Positions 1-7,961 of a stretch of 64,000 nucleotides of DNA are shown here, piece by piece; the first letter of the stretch is position 1; each line of letters starts with the position of its first letter. The stretch comes from Yersinia massiliensis CCUG 53443 (lineage in GTDB: Bacteria; Pseudomonadota; Gammaproteobacteria; Enterobacterales; Enterobacteriaceae), in assembly GCF_000312485.1 (NCBI RefSeq), contig NZ_HE997647.1:240029-304028 (forward strand), in the 5' to 3' direction. Below the pieces are notes generated by a model. It did no database searches. It saw only the letters and a list, made by a program, of their open reading frames with translations, and was not told the origin of the DNA. The position numbers were made by a program, and so were the translations under genes.

Positions 1-66
1 CAGATCGACGATATCGGTGCGAGCCAGCAAGTCATTGATAAATACGCGTGGAATTCGTCCAGCCAT
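1..66 (-). CDS. dnaG: DNA primase, N-terminal fragment (cut by window edge)
   Basis: The reverse strand from position 66 reads MAGRIPRVFINDLLARTDIV and on to the window edge, which is the conserved start of bacterial DnaG just before its zinc-binding domain. DnaG makes the RNA primers for chromosome replication. Only the first 22 codons are present. It lies downstream of rpsU in the same direction, as in the classic rpsU-dnaG-rpoD operon; rpoD would be outside the window. The identification rests on this short but highly conserved start plus the gene order. Confidence 0.9.
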   Translation of the reverse strand, partial: MAGRIPRVFINDLLARTDIVDL

Positions 67-100
67 AAGCCCCTAGTCGTCAGTCCATAAACGAGAACAA

Positions 101-128
101 GCCGCGCATTCCTTTCGGAAAGCACGGC
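101..128 (-). terminator. rpsU-dnaG intercistronic hairpin (attenuator)
   Basis: Read on the minus strand, an imperfect 12-bp stem (one U-U mismatch) closes on a GAAA tetraloop and is followed by a T-rich stretch. It lies between the rpsU stop and the dnaG start. In E. coli a partial terminator at this place lowers dnaG expression relative to rpsU; the same role is inferred here. Confidence 0.75.
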
Positions 129-201
129 CTTCGTATGCAACTACTCGATCTGCGCGTTCTCAGAACATCAAAAACGACGCGATGGGGTTACCCCCGAAGA
201 A

Positions 202-429
<228 letters not shown>

Positions 430-604
430 TCAATAGAAATCGGTTTGCTGCTGGCCAATCGCCAGCCTTCTCAAAATGGTGCGGAATTTTACTTCAATGG
501 ATGCTGCTTTGTAAAGCACCACAGCAAATTGAAACAGGCACGCTCCTGTGATGTCGCCCCATTCTTTACAAGAAAGTTGGTGCCTGAGGGTACGACGGCC
601 GCTG

Positions 605-610
605 ATTATA
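605..610 (-). promoter_or_regulatory. candidate -10 box of the rpsU promoter
   Basis: The reverse strand reads a perfect TATAAT about 190 bp upstream of the rpsU start. No good -35 hexamer sits at the usual spacing, so the assignment is tentative. Confidence 0.35.
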
Positions 611-732
611 TACTAAACAGGCCCATTGAGCGAATTTATCAACATTATTTTCAAATGTGACCATGATCAACAACATTGGGGGCAGAGAGAACCCAAAAGG
701 GCATTTTACTGTGCAATTTAGGATCAGAAATC

Positions 733-760
733 ATGACGGGCGTCACTGATATGCTAAACT
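733..760 (+). promoter_or_regulatory. candidate tsaD promoter
   Basis: A TAAACT hexamer (755-760) preceded by TG (extended -10 form) lies 16 bp after ATGACG (733-738) and about 30 bp before the tsaD start. The match is moderate, and the call is made from position and sequence only. Confidence 0.35.
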
Positions 761-789
761 ATGCGCCGCACTGAATGATGGGAAATGTA

Positions 790-1803
790 ATGCGAGTTTT
801 GGGTATAGAGACGTCCTGCGATGAAACCGGAATTGCAGTCTATGACGATGAAACCGGTCTGTTAGCTAACCAATTGTACAGTCAGGTTAAATTACACGCT
901 GATTATGGCGGTGTCGTACCTGAACTGGCTTCCCGCGACCATGTACGCAAAACGGTGCCACTGATTCAAGCGGCGTTGAAAGAAGCCAATCTGAGTGCCA
1001 AAGATATCGATGGTGTGGCTTATACCGCCGGTCCCGGATTGGTTGGCGCATTATTGGTTGGGGCCACAGTTGGCCGTGCATTGGCATTTGCGTGGGGTGT
1101 CCCTGCGGTGCCGGTCCATCATATGGAAGGGCATTTGCTGGCCCCCATGTTGGAAGAAAATGCCCCTGAATTTCCGTTTGTCGCGTTGCTGGTTTCTGGT
1201 GGTCACACTCAATTGATCAGCGTAACCGGTATCGGCGAATACCTGCTATTGGGTGAATCTGTTGATGATGCGGCCGGTGAAGCATTTGATAAAACAGCCA
1301 AATTATTAGGGTTGGATTACCCCGGTGGGCCGATGTTGTCGCGAATGGCACAACAGGGCACCGCAGGGCGATTTACCTTCCCACGGCCAATGACTGATCG
1401 CCCTGGGCTGGATTTTAGTTTTTCTGGCCTAAAAACTTTTGCGGCAAACACGATTCGAGCCAATGGGACGGACGATCAGACTCGAGCCGATATCGCTCGT
1501 GCATTCGAAGATGCTGTCGTAGATACGCTGGCGATAAAATCCAAGCGTGCGCTGGATCAGACTGGTTTCAAACGTTTGGTCATTGCCGGTGGCGTTAGTG
1601 CCAACCGTACTTTGCGATCAAAACTGGCTGAAATGATGCAAAAGCGCGGCGGTGAAGTGTTCTATGCTCGGCCAGAGTTTTGTACCGATAATGGCGCGAT
1701 GATTGCTTATGCTGGATTAATTCGGCTGAAAAGTGGTGTGAACAGCGAGTTGAGTGTATCGGTACGGCCACGTTGGCCCTTATCTGAACTACCAGCAGTC
1801 TGA
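790..1803 (+). CDS. tsaD: tRNA N6-threonylcarbamoyladenosine transferase subunit TsaD
   Basis: TsaD (Kae1/Qri7/YgjD family) transfers the threonylcarbamoyl group from threonylcarbamoyl-AMP to A37 of ANN-decoding tRNAs, working with TsaB and TsaE in the cytoplasm. The product has 337 residues, like E. coli TsaD. It carries the opening [14 protein letters not shown], the HHMEGH metal-ligand motif near residues 110-115 and the ASKHA-fold [13 protein letters not shown] segment. The frame is open from 775, but the ATG at 790 matches the conserved N terminus and follows a GGGAAA purine tract. It is divergent from rpsU. Confidence 0.97.
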   Translation: MRVLGIETSCDETGIAVYDDETGLLANQLYSQVKLHADYGGVVPELASRDHVRKTVPLIQAALKEANLSAKDIDGVAYTAGPGLVGALLVGATVGRALAFAWGVPAVPVHHMEGHLLAPMLEENAPEFPFVALLVSGGHTQLISVTGIGEYLLLGESVDDAAGEAFDKTAKLLGLDYPGGPMLSRMAQQGTAGRFTFPRPMTDRPGLDFSFSGLKTFAANTIRANGTDDQTRADIARAFEDAVVDTLAIKSKRALDQTGFKRLVIAGGVSANRTLRSKLAEMMQKRGGEVFYARPEFCTDNGAMIAYAGLIRLKSGVNSELSVSVRPRWPLSELPAV

Positions 1804-1874
1804 GTGCTATATATCGAATGTCTGTGCGGGGCTGCGGCTGTGTTGCCCCGCCAGACCCCGAGTCTATTGGGTCA

Positions 1875-2525
1875 TTAATCCTCTTTCTCTTCCAACTCGG
1901 CAGCTTCTTCGGCGGATGTTTTCTGTTTTTTCTTTCTGAGTTTGTCCCAGATTTTGCTTTCTTTTCCTCGCCATAAACGTTGAATATTGTCATGGTGGCG
2001 CATCAAAACTAGGCAAGAAAGCATGGCGACAGGGAAAGTGAATTGTGGCTTAAACCACCAGACGTAGAAGGGGGCGATCAGTGCGCTGATAATGGCCCCT
2101 AAAGATGAATAACCGCTCAGTAACACAGTCAGCAACCATGTCCCTGTCATTAACCCCGTTAAATCCCAACCAATAGGTGCGATAGCACCAAATGCGGTGG
2201 CGACGCCTTTGCCACCCTTAAAGTGGAAAAATACGGGATAAATGTGGCCAAGGCAGGCAGCGATGGCGGTCAAGCCAAGATATAGCGGGGAAACATGTAG
2301 CAGGTAAGCTATCCAGACCGGCAACATCCCTTTCAGCACATCAAAAATCAGGACCGTTGCAGCAGCGGTGCGGCCACCGATGCGTAGAACGTTGGTCGCT
2401 CCGGGATTACCGGAACCATGCTCACGCGGATCTGGTAGCTTGGCAACCCGGCATACTAAGATCGCACTGGAAATTGAGCCACACAAATACGCGAAGATAA
2501 TCATGCCAAGCGCGATAGCACTCAT
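1875..2525 (-). CDS. plsY: glycerol-3-phosphate acyltransferase PlsY
   Basis: PlsY acylates glycerol-3-phosphate from acyl-phosphate in the inner membrane, the first step of phospholipid synthesis. The 216-residue protein starts [20 protein letters not shown] and has several hydrophobic helices and the conserved GSGNPGATN and [19 protein letters not shown] motifs. The C terminus is a charged tail rich in Lys and Glu. The open frame extends 30 codons upstream, but those residues are not family-like and overlap the region shared with folB, so I choose the ATG at 2525. It is divergent from folB and convergent with tsaD. Confidence 0.95.
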   Translation of the reverse strand: MSAIALGMIIFAYLCGSISSAILVCRVAKLPDPREHGSGNPGATNVLRIGGRTAAATVLIFDVLKGMLPVWIAYLLHVSPLYLGLTAIAACLGHIYPVFFHFKGGKGVATAFGAIAPIGWDLTGLMTGTWLLTVLLSGYSSLGAIISALIAPFYVWWFKPQFTFPVAMLSCLVLMRHHDNIQRLWRGKESKIWDKLRKKKQKTSAEEAAELEEKED

Positions 2526-2632
2526 AACACCGCCCTGTTGAATAATGATCGTTTTAATCCCAACATCAGTGGATAATACGCATATTCGGCTGGAAGTGGT
2601 ATCCGGCAAGCACAAAAACAGAGAATGACGTG

Positions 2633-2992
2633 ATGGATATCGTATTTATTGAAGAGCTCAGTGTTATCACCACCATCGGTGTTTATGACTGGGAGCAGAC
2701 CATTGAACAAAAGTTAGTGTTCGATATCGAAATGGGCTGGGATAACCGTAAAGCCGCAGCCAGTGATGATGTGAATGATTGCCTCAGTTACGCAGATATC
2801 AGTGATAGCGTCATAAAGCATGTGTCGTTGCAGCGCTTTGCCTTGGTGGAGCGGGTTGCTGAAGAGATAGCTGAATTATTGCTACAGCGTTTTAAATCGC
2901 CTTGGGTACGAGTCAAGGTCAGTAAACCGGGAGCGGTTGCTCAGGCCAGAAATGTGGGCGTCGTGATTGAACGTGGCCAGCGTCTTAATTAA
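2633..2992 (+). CDS. folB: dihydroneopterin aldolase
   Basis: FolB converts 7,8-dihydroneopterin to 6-hydroxymethyl-7,8-dihydropterin and glycolaldehyde in folate synthesis; the E. coli enzyme also epimerises. The 119-residue protein begins [20 protein letters not shown] and has the active-site [12 protein letters not shown] helix and the [15 protein letters not shown] strand, the full family length. A GTG codon directly before the ATG keeps the frame open, but the ATG matches the family start. It is divergent from plsY and followed by uppP on the same strand. Confidence 0.96.
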   Translation: MDIVFIEELSVITTIGVYDWEQTIEQKLVFDIEMGWDNRKAAASDDVNDCLSYADISDSVIKHVSLQRFALVERVAEEIAELLLQRFKSPWVRVKVSKPGAVAQARNVGVVIERGQRLN

Positions 2993-3171
2993 GTGATGGA
3001 CTATTTTTTGCTGGGATGACATAAAAGTGCAACCCTGCATCAATACTGTGGTCTGATTGCATGGCGCGATAATTTTATCAATATTGAATTTGAACGGCAT
3101 TATTCTGCTAACCGCTGGGTTTTCAGTTTTGCCGTTTTTTGGTTTCTATCACATGGCATTGGGTATCGTTG

Positions 3172-3990
3172 ATGACGGATATGTATTCGCTGTTTGTGGC
3201 TTTTGTTTTGGGTGTAGTAGAAGGGCTGACTGAGTTTTTACCGGTTTCATCCACTGGGCATATGATTATCGTCGGCGAGTTGCTGGGCTTTACTGGCGAC
3301 AAAGCAAAAACCTTTGAAGTCATTATTCAGTTGGGGTCGATTCTGGCCGTGGTAGTGGTGTTCTGGCGGCGGTTGTTCGGCCTGATTGGTATCCATTTCG
3401 GCGCGACACCTCATGAAGGGAAAACCAATGGTCATCTGACATTAGGCCACATTCTATTGGCGATGTTGCCTGCGGTGGGGCTGGGATTGGTGTTCCACAA
3501 TGCCATTAAAGCCTTATTTAACCCGCACAGTGTGATGTATGCCCTAGTCGCGGGGGGCTTGTTATTACTGGCCGCTGAGTGGTTCAAACCTAAAAATCCA
3601 AAAGCGGTTGGGCTGGATGACATTACTTATCGCCAAGCCTTTGCTATCGGCTGCTTCCAGTGCCTCGCCTTGTGGCCGGGGTTCTCCCGTTCCGGTGCGA
3701 CTATTTCTGGTGGGATGTTAGTGGGCGTCAATCGTTACGCGGCCTCTGAGTTCTCGTTTATTTTAGCGGTGCCAATGATGATGGGAGCCAGTGGGCTGGA
3801 TTTGTATAAGAGTCTGCACTTCCTGTCTCTGGGCGATTTACCGATGTTTGCTGTCGGGTTTATCACGGCATTTATCGTTGCCCTGATCGCCATCAAAACC
3901 TTCTTGTCACTGATAAAGCGTATTTCTTTTGTCCCATTTGCTATTTATCGCTTCGTGGTCGCGGCCGCGGTGTATTGGGTCTTTATGTAA
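3172..3990 (+). CDS. uppP: undecaprenyl-diphosphatase
   Basis: UppP (BacA) dephosphorylates undecaprenyl diphosphate so that the lipid carrier for peptidoglycan and O-antigen can be reused; overproduction gives bacitracin resistance. The 272-residue inner-membrane protein has the catalytic [14 protein letters not shown] motif near its N terminus and the second motif [13 protein letters not shown], with about eight hydrophobic helices. The frame is open from 3139, but [18 protein letters not shown] at 3172 fits the family start. A bidirectional terminator follows. Confidence 0.96.
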   Translation: MTDMYSLFVAFVLGVVEGLTEFLPVSSTGHMIIVGELLGFTGDKAKTFEVIIQLGSILAVVVVFWRRLFGLIGIHFGATPHEGKTNGHLTLGHILLAMLPAVGLGLVFHNAIKALFNPHSVMYALVAGGLLLLAAEWFKPKNPKAVGLDDITYRQAFAIGCFQCLALWPGFSRSGATISGGMLVGVNRYAASEFSFILAVPMMMGASGLDLYKSLHFLSLGDLPMFAVGFITAFIVALIAIKTFLSLIKRISFVPFAIYRFVVAAAVYWVFM

Positions 3991-4013
3991 TCGCTCACGA
4001 ATATTAAGCATAA

Positions 4014-4039
4014 AAAAACCCTGAATGATCAGGGTTTTT
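4014..4039. terminator. bidirectional terminator between uppP and cca
   Basis: An 11-bp perfect stem (AAAAACCCTGA / TCAGGGTTTTT) with a 4-base loop lies between the convergent uppP and cca genes. A runs on one side and T runs on the other let it work in both directions. Confidence 0.88.
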
Positions 4040-4053
4040 ATTGTTCTAGACGG

Positions 4054-5292
4054 TTACTCTGAAATGACTTCTTGTGTTGCCTTCCACTGCGCCAGAGCCT
4101 GCTGACGACGACGTTTCAGTTCGTCACGTATCGCTAAACCTTGTAGCCCACTGGCGACAACCTCTTGTACGGATACGCCATTCGCAATTTGATATGCAGT
4201 TCGCAAATAATCCCCTTGCGGATAAGGATTCTCTTCAAACCCAGTACGACCACGAGCATCCGCTTCACTGGTCATAATCATCTGCTCAAGACGCTCTGGT
4301 TTGCGCCAGACATCGATCGCATCAAATAATTTGAGCAAGGTTTCAGGGCGAAGTTTATTCACCGTATGGATAAGGTCATGATACTCAGCCACCAGTTTTG
4401 CCAAATCACGCACTGGATTAGGGACGCGCAAACGCTGGCACATCTGCTCAACCAATTTAACGCCTGCCGGACCATGGCCGTGATGATGCGGCCAGAATTG
4501 CTTGGGTGTCAGCCCTTTACCTAAATCATGACAAAGCGCGGCGAAGCGAATATCCACTTCAGGACTGAGTTGAGCGGCAATAGTCAATGTCATCAGGGTA
4601 TGGATGCCGGTATCAATCTCTGGATGCCATTTTTCCGGTGCGGGAACACCGAATAGGCGGTCAATTTCTGGGAACAACACCGCCAATGCGCCGCAATCGC
4701 GTAGTACTTGAAAGTAAACCTGTGGGCTTTGTGTTTTCAGGGCTTTTTCAGTCTCTTTCCAGACCCGCTCTGGCGTCAACGCTGATAACTCACCACTTTG
4801 TGCCATGGCAGCCATCAAGGTTTGAGTTTCAGGTGCGACGTTAAAGCCCAAATGTGCGAAACGGGCTGCGAAACGGGCGACACGCAGGACACGCAACGGG
4901 TCTTCGCCAAAAGCATCAGAGACATGGCGCAGTACGCGATTATCTAAATCTTGCTGACCGTGATAGGGATCGATTAACTCTCCGTCATGGCGACGAGCAA
5001 TGGCATTGATAGTAAGATCGCGACGCAGTAAATCTTCTTCCAAAGTGACGTCAGGGGCTGCGTAGCAGGTAAAGCCCGTATAACCTTGGCCTGATTTACG
5101 TTCGGTTCTGGCCAGCGCATACTCTTCATGGCTGACCGGATGGAGGAAAACGGGGAAGTCTTTACCGACCTGTTGGTAGCCCTGCGCCAGTAATTGCTCT
5201 GGGGTGGCACCCACGACGACCCAATCCTGTTCAGTGACAGGTAGGTTGAGTAAGGTGTCGCGGACGGCACCGCCGACTAAGTAGATTTCCAT
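4054..5292 (-). CDS. cca: CCA-adding tRNA nucleotidyltransferase (multifunctional)
   Basis: This enzyme adds or repairs the 3' CCA of tRNA. The 412-residue protein has the class II nucleotidyltransferase head at its N terminus ([18 protein letters not shown], then EQDWVVVG) and the [10 protein letters not shown] motif. An HD phosphohydrolase domain lies in the second half ([11 protein letters not shown], with HHHGHGPAG), as in gammaproteobacterial Cca proteins with phosphatase and phosphodiesterase activity. It is convergent with uppP; the space upstream is filled by ERIC-type repeats that separate it from ygiM. Confidence 0.96.
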   Translation of the reverse strand: MEIYLVGGAVRDTLLNLPVTEQDWVVVGATPEQLLAQGYQQVGKDFPVFLHPVSHEEYALARTERKSGQGYTGFTCYAAPDVTLEEDLLRRDLTINAIARRHDGELIDPYHGQQDLDNRVLRHVSDAFGEDPLRVLRVARFAARFAHLGFNVAPETQTLMAAMAQSGELSALTPERVWKETEKALKTQSPQVYFQVLRDCGALAVLFPEIDRLFGVPAPEKWHPEIDTGIHTLMTLTIAAQLSPEVDIRFAALCHDLGKGLTPKQFWPHHHGHGPAGVKLVEQMCQRLRVPNPVRDLAKLVAEYHDLIHTVNKLRPETLLKLFDAIDVWRKPERLEQMIMTSEADARGRTGFEENPYPQGDYLRTAYQIANGVSVQEVVASGLQGLAIRDELKRRRQQALAQWKATQEVISE

Positions 5293-5308
5293 GTAAACCC
5301 TTCGTTCT

Positions 5309-5623
5309 TGACGTTGCAGCGTTGTTAGCTGCTTTCGCTTACCCGAATCACTTACCGGTGTAAGCTCATCGGGATGCGCTCATTTGCTGCCTAGCTGGAA
5401 CGCCAATAACGTTGGGTTTGCCTTGGCTCTTGACGTTGCAGCGTTGTTAGCTGCTCTCGCTTACCCGAATCACTTACCGGTGTAAGCTCATTGGGATGCG
5501 CTCGTTTGCTGCCTAGCTGGAACGCCAATAACGTTGGGTTTGCCTTGGCTCTTGACGTTGCAGCGTTGTTAGCTGCTCTCGCTTACCCGAATCGCTTACC
5601 GATGTAAGCTCATCGGGATGCGC
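5309..5623. repeat. three tandem ERIC-type palindromic repeats (122-bp period)
   Basis: The units begin at 5309, 5431 and 5553 with TGACGTTGCAGCGTTGTTAG and repeat every 122 bp, nearly identical. Each has a palindromic core, ACCCGAATCACTTACC...GTGTAAGCTCATCGGGAT, which matches the ERIC core that ERIC PCR primers target. The outer ends (GTTGCAGCGTTG and the complement of AACGCC) pair imperfectly. The third copy is truncated and stops at the ygiM stop codon. The array fills the whole cca-ygiM gap. Confidence 0.88.
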
Positions 5624-5624
5624 T

Positions 5625-6245
5625 TCAGTTCATCCAACGATTATTCTTTTTACGGCTCGGGATCAGATGCGGCAAGATCAGACCGAGCAATAAACCAATC
5701 CCAGCGACACCGCCGCCATACATAAACCACTGTAGGATAATCGTGCGCTGCTTATCATCTAATTGCAGATTGACTGCATTGACCTTCTTCTGCGCGACCA
5801 CCAACTGGTTTTTCAGTGATTCATTTTCCTTTTGCAGCTCGGAAATGACGCTATCACTCGCCGCGACTTTTTGCTGCATTTCAGCGGTGCGCTGGTTCCA
5901 GCTATTATCAATGTTAGCTAATTTATCTGTCAGCGTTTTGACCTGCTGTTCAAGGTCAGGCACACGAATACGGAGACTTGGCGTTTCACTCAGTTGATTC
6001 AGCGGGATCCATATCGTTTTCCCCTTATTATCGCGGATTTGGCCATAATTTGTGCCTTCATCAACGCTTATCAGGGTGACTTCATCCCCACCTTTCAGCG
6101 TGCCGACGATACGGTATTGATTACCGGGGCCGCTACGAACGTAGGTATCCAGCTCATCAGAGATGTAGCGTTTTTCTTCGGCGTGTGCAGTCCAAGAGAG
6201 ACTGAGACTAAGCACCGCGAGGCAAATTAGGCGTATTTTCTGCAT
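5625..6245 (-). CDS. ygiM: SH3-domain membrane protein YgiM (TIGR04211 family)
   Basis: This 206-residue protein of unproven function has a signal peptide (residues 1-22, ending TAHAEE) and a bacterial SH3 domain at about 24-95 (TYVRSGPGNQYRIVGTLKGG). A coiled coil follows at about 100-165, rich in Gln, Lys and Glu, then a C-terminal transmembrane helix (MYGGGVAGIGLLLGLILP) and a short basic tail. It is therefore probably anchored in the inner membrane with the SH3 domain in the periplasm. The neighbours cca and ygiF are the same as in E. coli. The 3' end abuts a truncated ERIC repeat. Confidence 0.9.
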   Translation of the reverse strand: MQKIRLICLAVLSLSLSWTAHAEEKRYISDELDTYVRSGPGNQYRIVGTLKGGDEVTLISVDEGTNYGQIRDNKGKTIWIPLNQLSETPSLRIRVPDLEQQVKTLTDKLANIDNSWNQRTAEMQQKVAASDSVISELQKENESLKNQLVVAQKKVNAVNLQLDDKQRTIILQWFMYGGGVAGIGLLLGLILPHLIPSRKKNNRWMN

Positions 6246-6548
6246 TAGAGAGTCATTTGTGAGTGAATTTAAGGAACGATAGTAGTGTGTTCAGTTTGCC
6301 GACGCAACGCATAAACCGGAATGAGAACTATCTTACTCTCATAGCCAGCGCGGCTTGGGCCACCTTACTTGGCTATTTTTATCGTGGCGAAAAATTGTCT
6401 TATGAAGCCTTAGGGCAGACTGACTAAAACAGGTTAAAATAGGGTTTGACTTGGGGCTGCTGCACGGTTTTTTTGTGTAAAACACGCAAATCACCGTGAA
6501 AAAGGCATAATGCCCGTAATCTCGCAACATACCGGTGTGAATAAAATT
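6246..6548. other. ygiM/ygiF divergent intergenic region
   Basis: This 303-bp gap separates two divergent genes and must hold both promoters. It contains a 6-bp CACGGT/ACCGTG inverted repeat around 6473-6498 flanking a T-rich run. I could not pick a convincing -35/-10 pair and see no conserved RNA or repeat. Confidence 0.4.
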
Positions 6549-7868
6549 ATGACCGTTGAAATAGAACTAAAATTTATGGCTACGTCAGAGGCCATTACCG
6601 CGTTGCCTGAACGACTCACATCTTGGCCGTGCCAGTATTCCGCGCCGCAAACACTGACGAATATCTATTTTGAAACCGCAGATAATCGCCTGCGCCAGCA
6701 TGATATGGGTTTGCGTATTCGTGGCTACGATGGCCGTTATGAAATGACGATTAAAACCGGCGGTAAAGTTGTCGGTGGTTTACATCAACGCCCCGAATAT
6801 AATGTCGATATTGACGGCGACAAACTCGACTTGGCCCGCTTCCCGACGGATATCTGGCCAGAAGGTTGGGATGTCGCGGAGCTACAAACGGCGCTAGCAC
6901 CGCTGTTCCGTACAGATTTTACTCGTGAGAAGTGGGTAATCACTTACGGCGAGAGCGAGATTGAGCTTGCTTTGGATCAAGGGGCAATTTCTTCTACTCA
7001 TGCGGGTGAACAGTCGGAACCGTTGAGCGAAATTGAGCTAGAGCTAAAACAAGGTCATCAAGCTGATTTACTGGCATTGGCGGCTGAACTCGCGTCAATT
7101 GGCGGTTTACGTCAAAGCAATTTAAGTAAAGCTGCGCGTGGTTATCACTTGGCGCAAGGCAATCCTCCTCGTGAACTTCGGCCACTATTGGTCTTGCAGC
7201 CAGCACCGAAATCAACGGTTGAGCAGGGGATGGTTGCAGGGCTGGAGATGGCGCTGGATCACTGGCAATACCATGAAGAGCTGTGGTTGCGTGGTGAACC
7301 TGCGGCGAAGGCGATGGTCATTGAAGCATTAGCGATGGTACGCCAAACCTTGGCAATTTTTGGCGGCTTGGTGCCACGTAAAGCCAGTACTGACTTGCGG
7401 GCGTCGTTGACTGCGCTGGAGCCACAACTCGAACCGAAAAATGTGAACGCCGAGCAACTCTGTTATAGCGTTGATTATCTAAAAAGTAAGTTAGCACTTA
7501 CATCGTGGTTGGTCACCTCAGGCTGGCGACCATTTATGGATGCAAAGGCACAAGCTAAGTTTGATGGCTCATTTAAGCGTTTCTGCGACATTATGCTGAG
7601 CCGTAGCGCCGCTGATTTGAAAGAAGCCTTTGGCCAGAATATGGATGATGACGGCTATGTGGCACAGTTGCCGCGTTTGAATCGGCAAATTATGTCTTTC
7701 CAATTACTTTCCGGTTTCTACCCGCAGAGTGAATGGCACCCGTATATCGATGCTTGGTTTGGTCTACAACTGGCGATTAAAGAACGTCAGGGCCATTGGC
7801 GCGATACTGCCCGTAAAGAAGCATTAGCGCAGGCAGCCTTTTGGCTGAATGGTGCTGCTGTCCGTTAA
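6549..7868 (+). CDS. ygiF: inorganic triphosphatase YgiF (CYTH-CHAD)
   Basis: YgiF hydrolyses inorganic tripolyphosphate. The 439-residue protein begins MTVEIELKFMA, giving the ExExK signature of the CYTH triphosphate tunnel fold (about residues 1-200; basic strands such as RLRQHDMGLRIRG bind phosphate). A CHAD domain, an alpha-helical polyphosphate-binding module, follows at about 220-430. The ATG at 6549 is chosen over the upstream start of the open frame because it gives the family N terminus. A 69-bp palindrome and then glnE follow on the same strand, as in E. coli. Confidence 0.93.
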   Translation: MTVEIELKFMATSEAITALPERLTSWPCQYSAPQTLTNIYFETADNRLRQHDMGLRIRGYDGRYEMTIKTGGKVVGGLHQRPEYNVDIDGDKLDLARFPTDIWPEGWDVAELQTALAPLFRTDFTREKWVITYGESEIELALDQGAISSTHAGEQSEPLSEIELELKQGHQADLLALAAELASIGGLRQSNLSKAARGYHLAQGNPPRELRPLLVLQPAPKSTVEQGMVAGLEMALDHWQYHEELWLRGEPAAKAMVIEALAMVRQTLAIFGGLVPRKASTDLRASLTALEPQLEPKNVNAEQLCYSVDYLKSKLALTSWLVTSGWRPFMDAKAQAKFDGSFKRFCDIMLSRSAADLKEAFGQNMDDDGYVAQLPRLNRQIMSFQLLSGFYPQSEWHPYIDAWFGLQLAIKERQGHWRDTARKEALAQAAFWLNGAAVR

Positions 7869-7877
7869 TCGAGTAAA

Positions 7878-7946
7878 TACCCAACGTCATTGACGTGGCA
7901 GGTCGCCGGTAAGTCAAGGTTTTTGCCACGTCATGTACGATGGGTA
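7878..7946. repeat. 69-bp palindromic element between ygiF and glnE
   Basis: TACCCAACGTCAT followed by TGACGTGGCA (7891-7900) is mirrored by TGCCACGTCA (7924-7933) and ATGTACGATGGGTA (to 7946). The inner 10 bp pair perfectly and the outer arms nearly so. The TACCC...GGGTA ends resemble those of the ERIC-type copy at 12392-12500, so it may be a short or internally deleted relative. Confidence 0.7.
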
Positions 7947-7961
7947 GACAAGGAATTCGAT

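Noticed and set aside
1595..1993. 132-codon minus-strand frame across the tsaD/plsY ends
   Set aside because: It lies antisense to tsaD and out of frame with plsY; no recognisable protein.
5309..5623. Possible CRISPR array (regular direct repeats)
   Set aside because: The period is 122 bp with nearly the whole unit repeated and no unique spacers; the core is ERIC-like.
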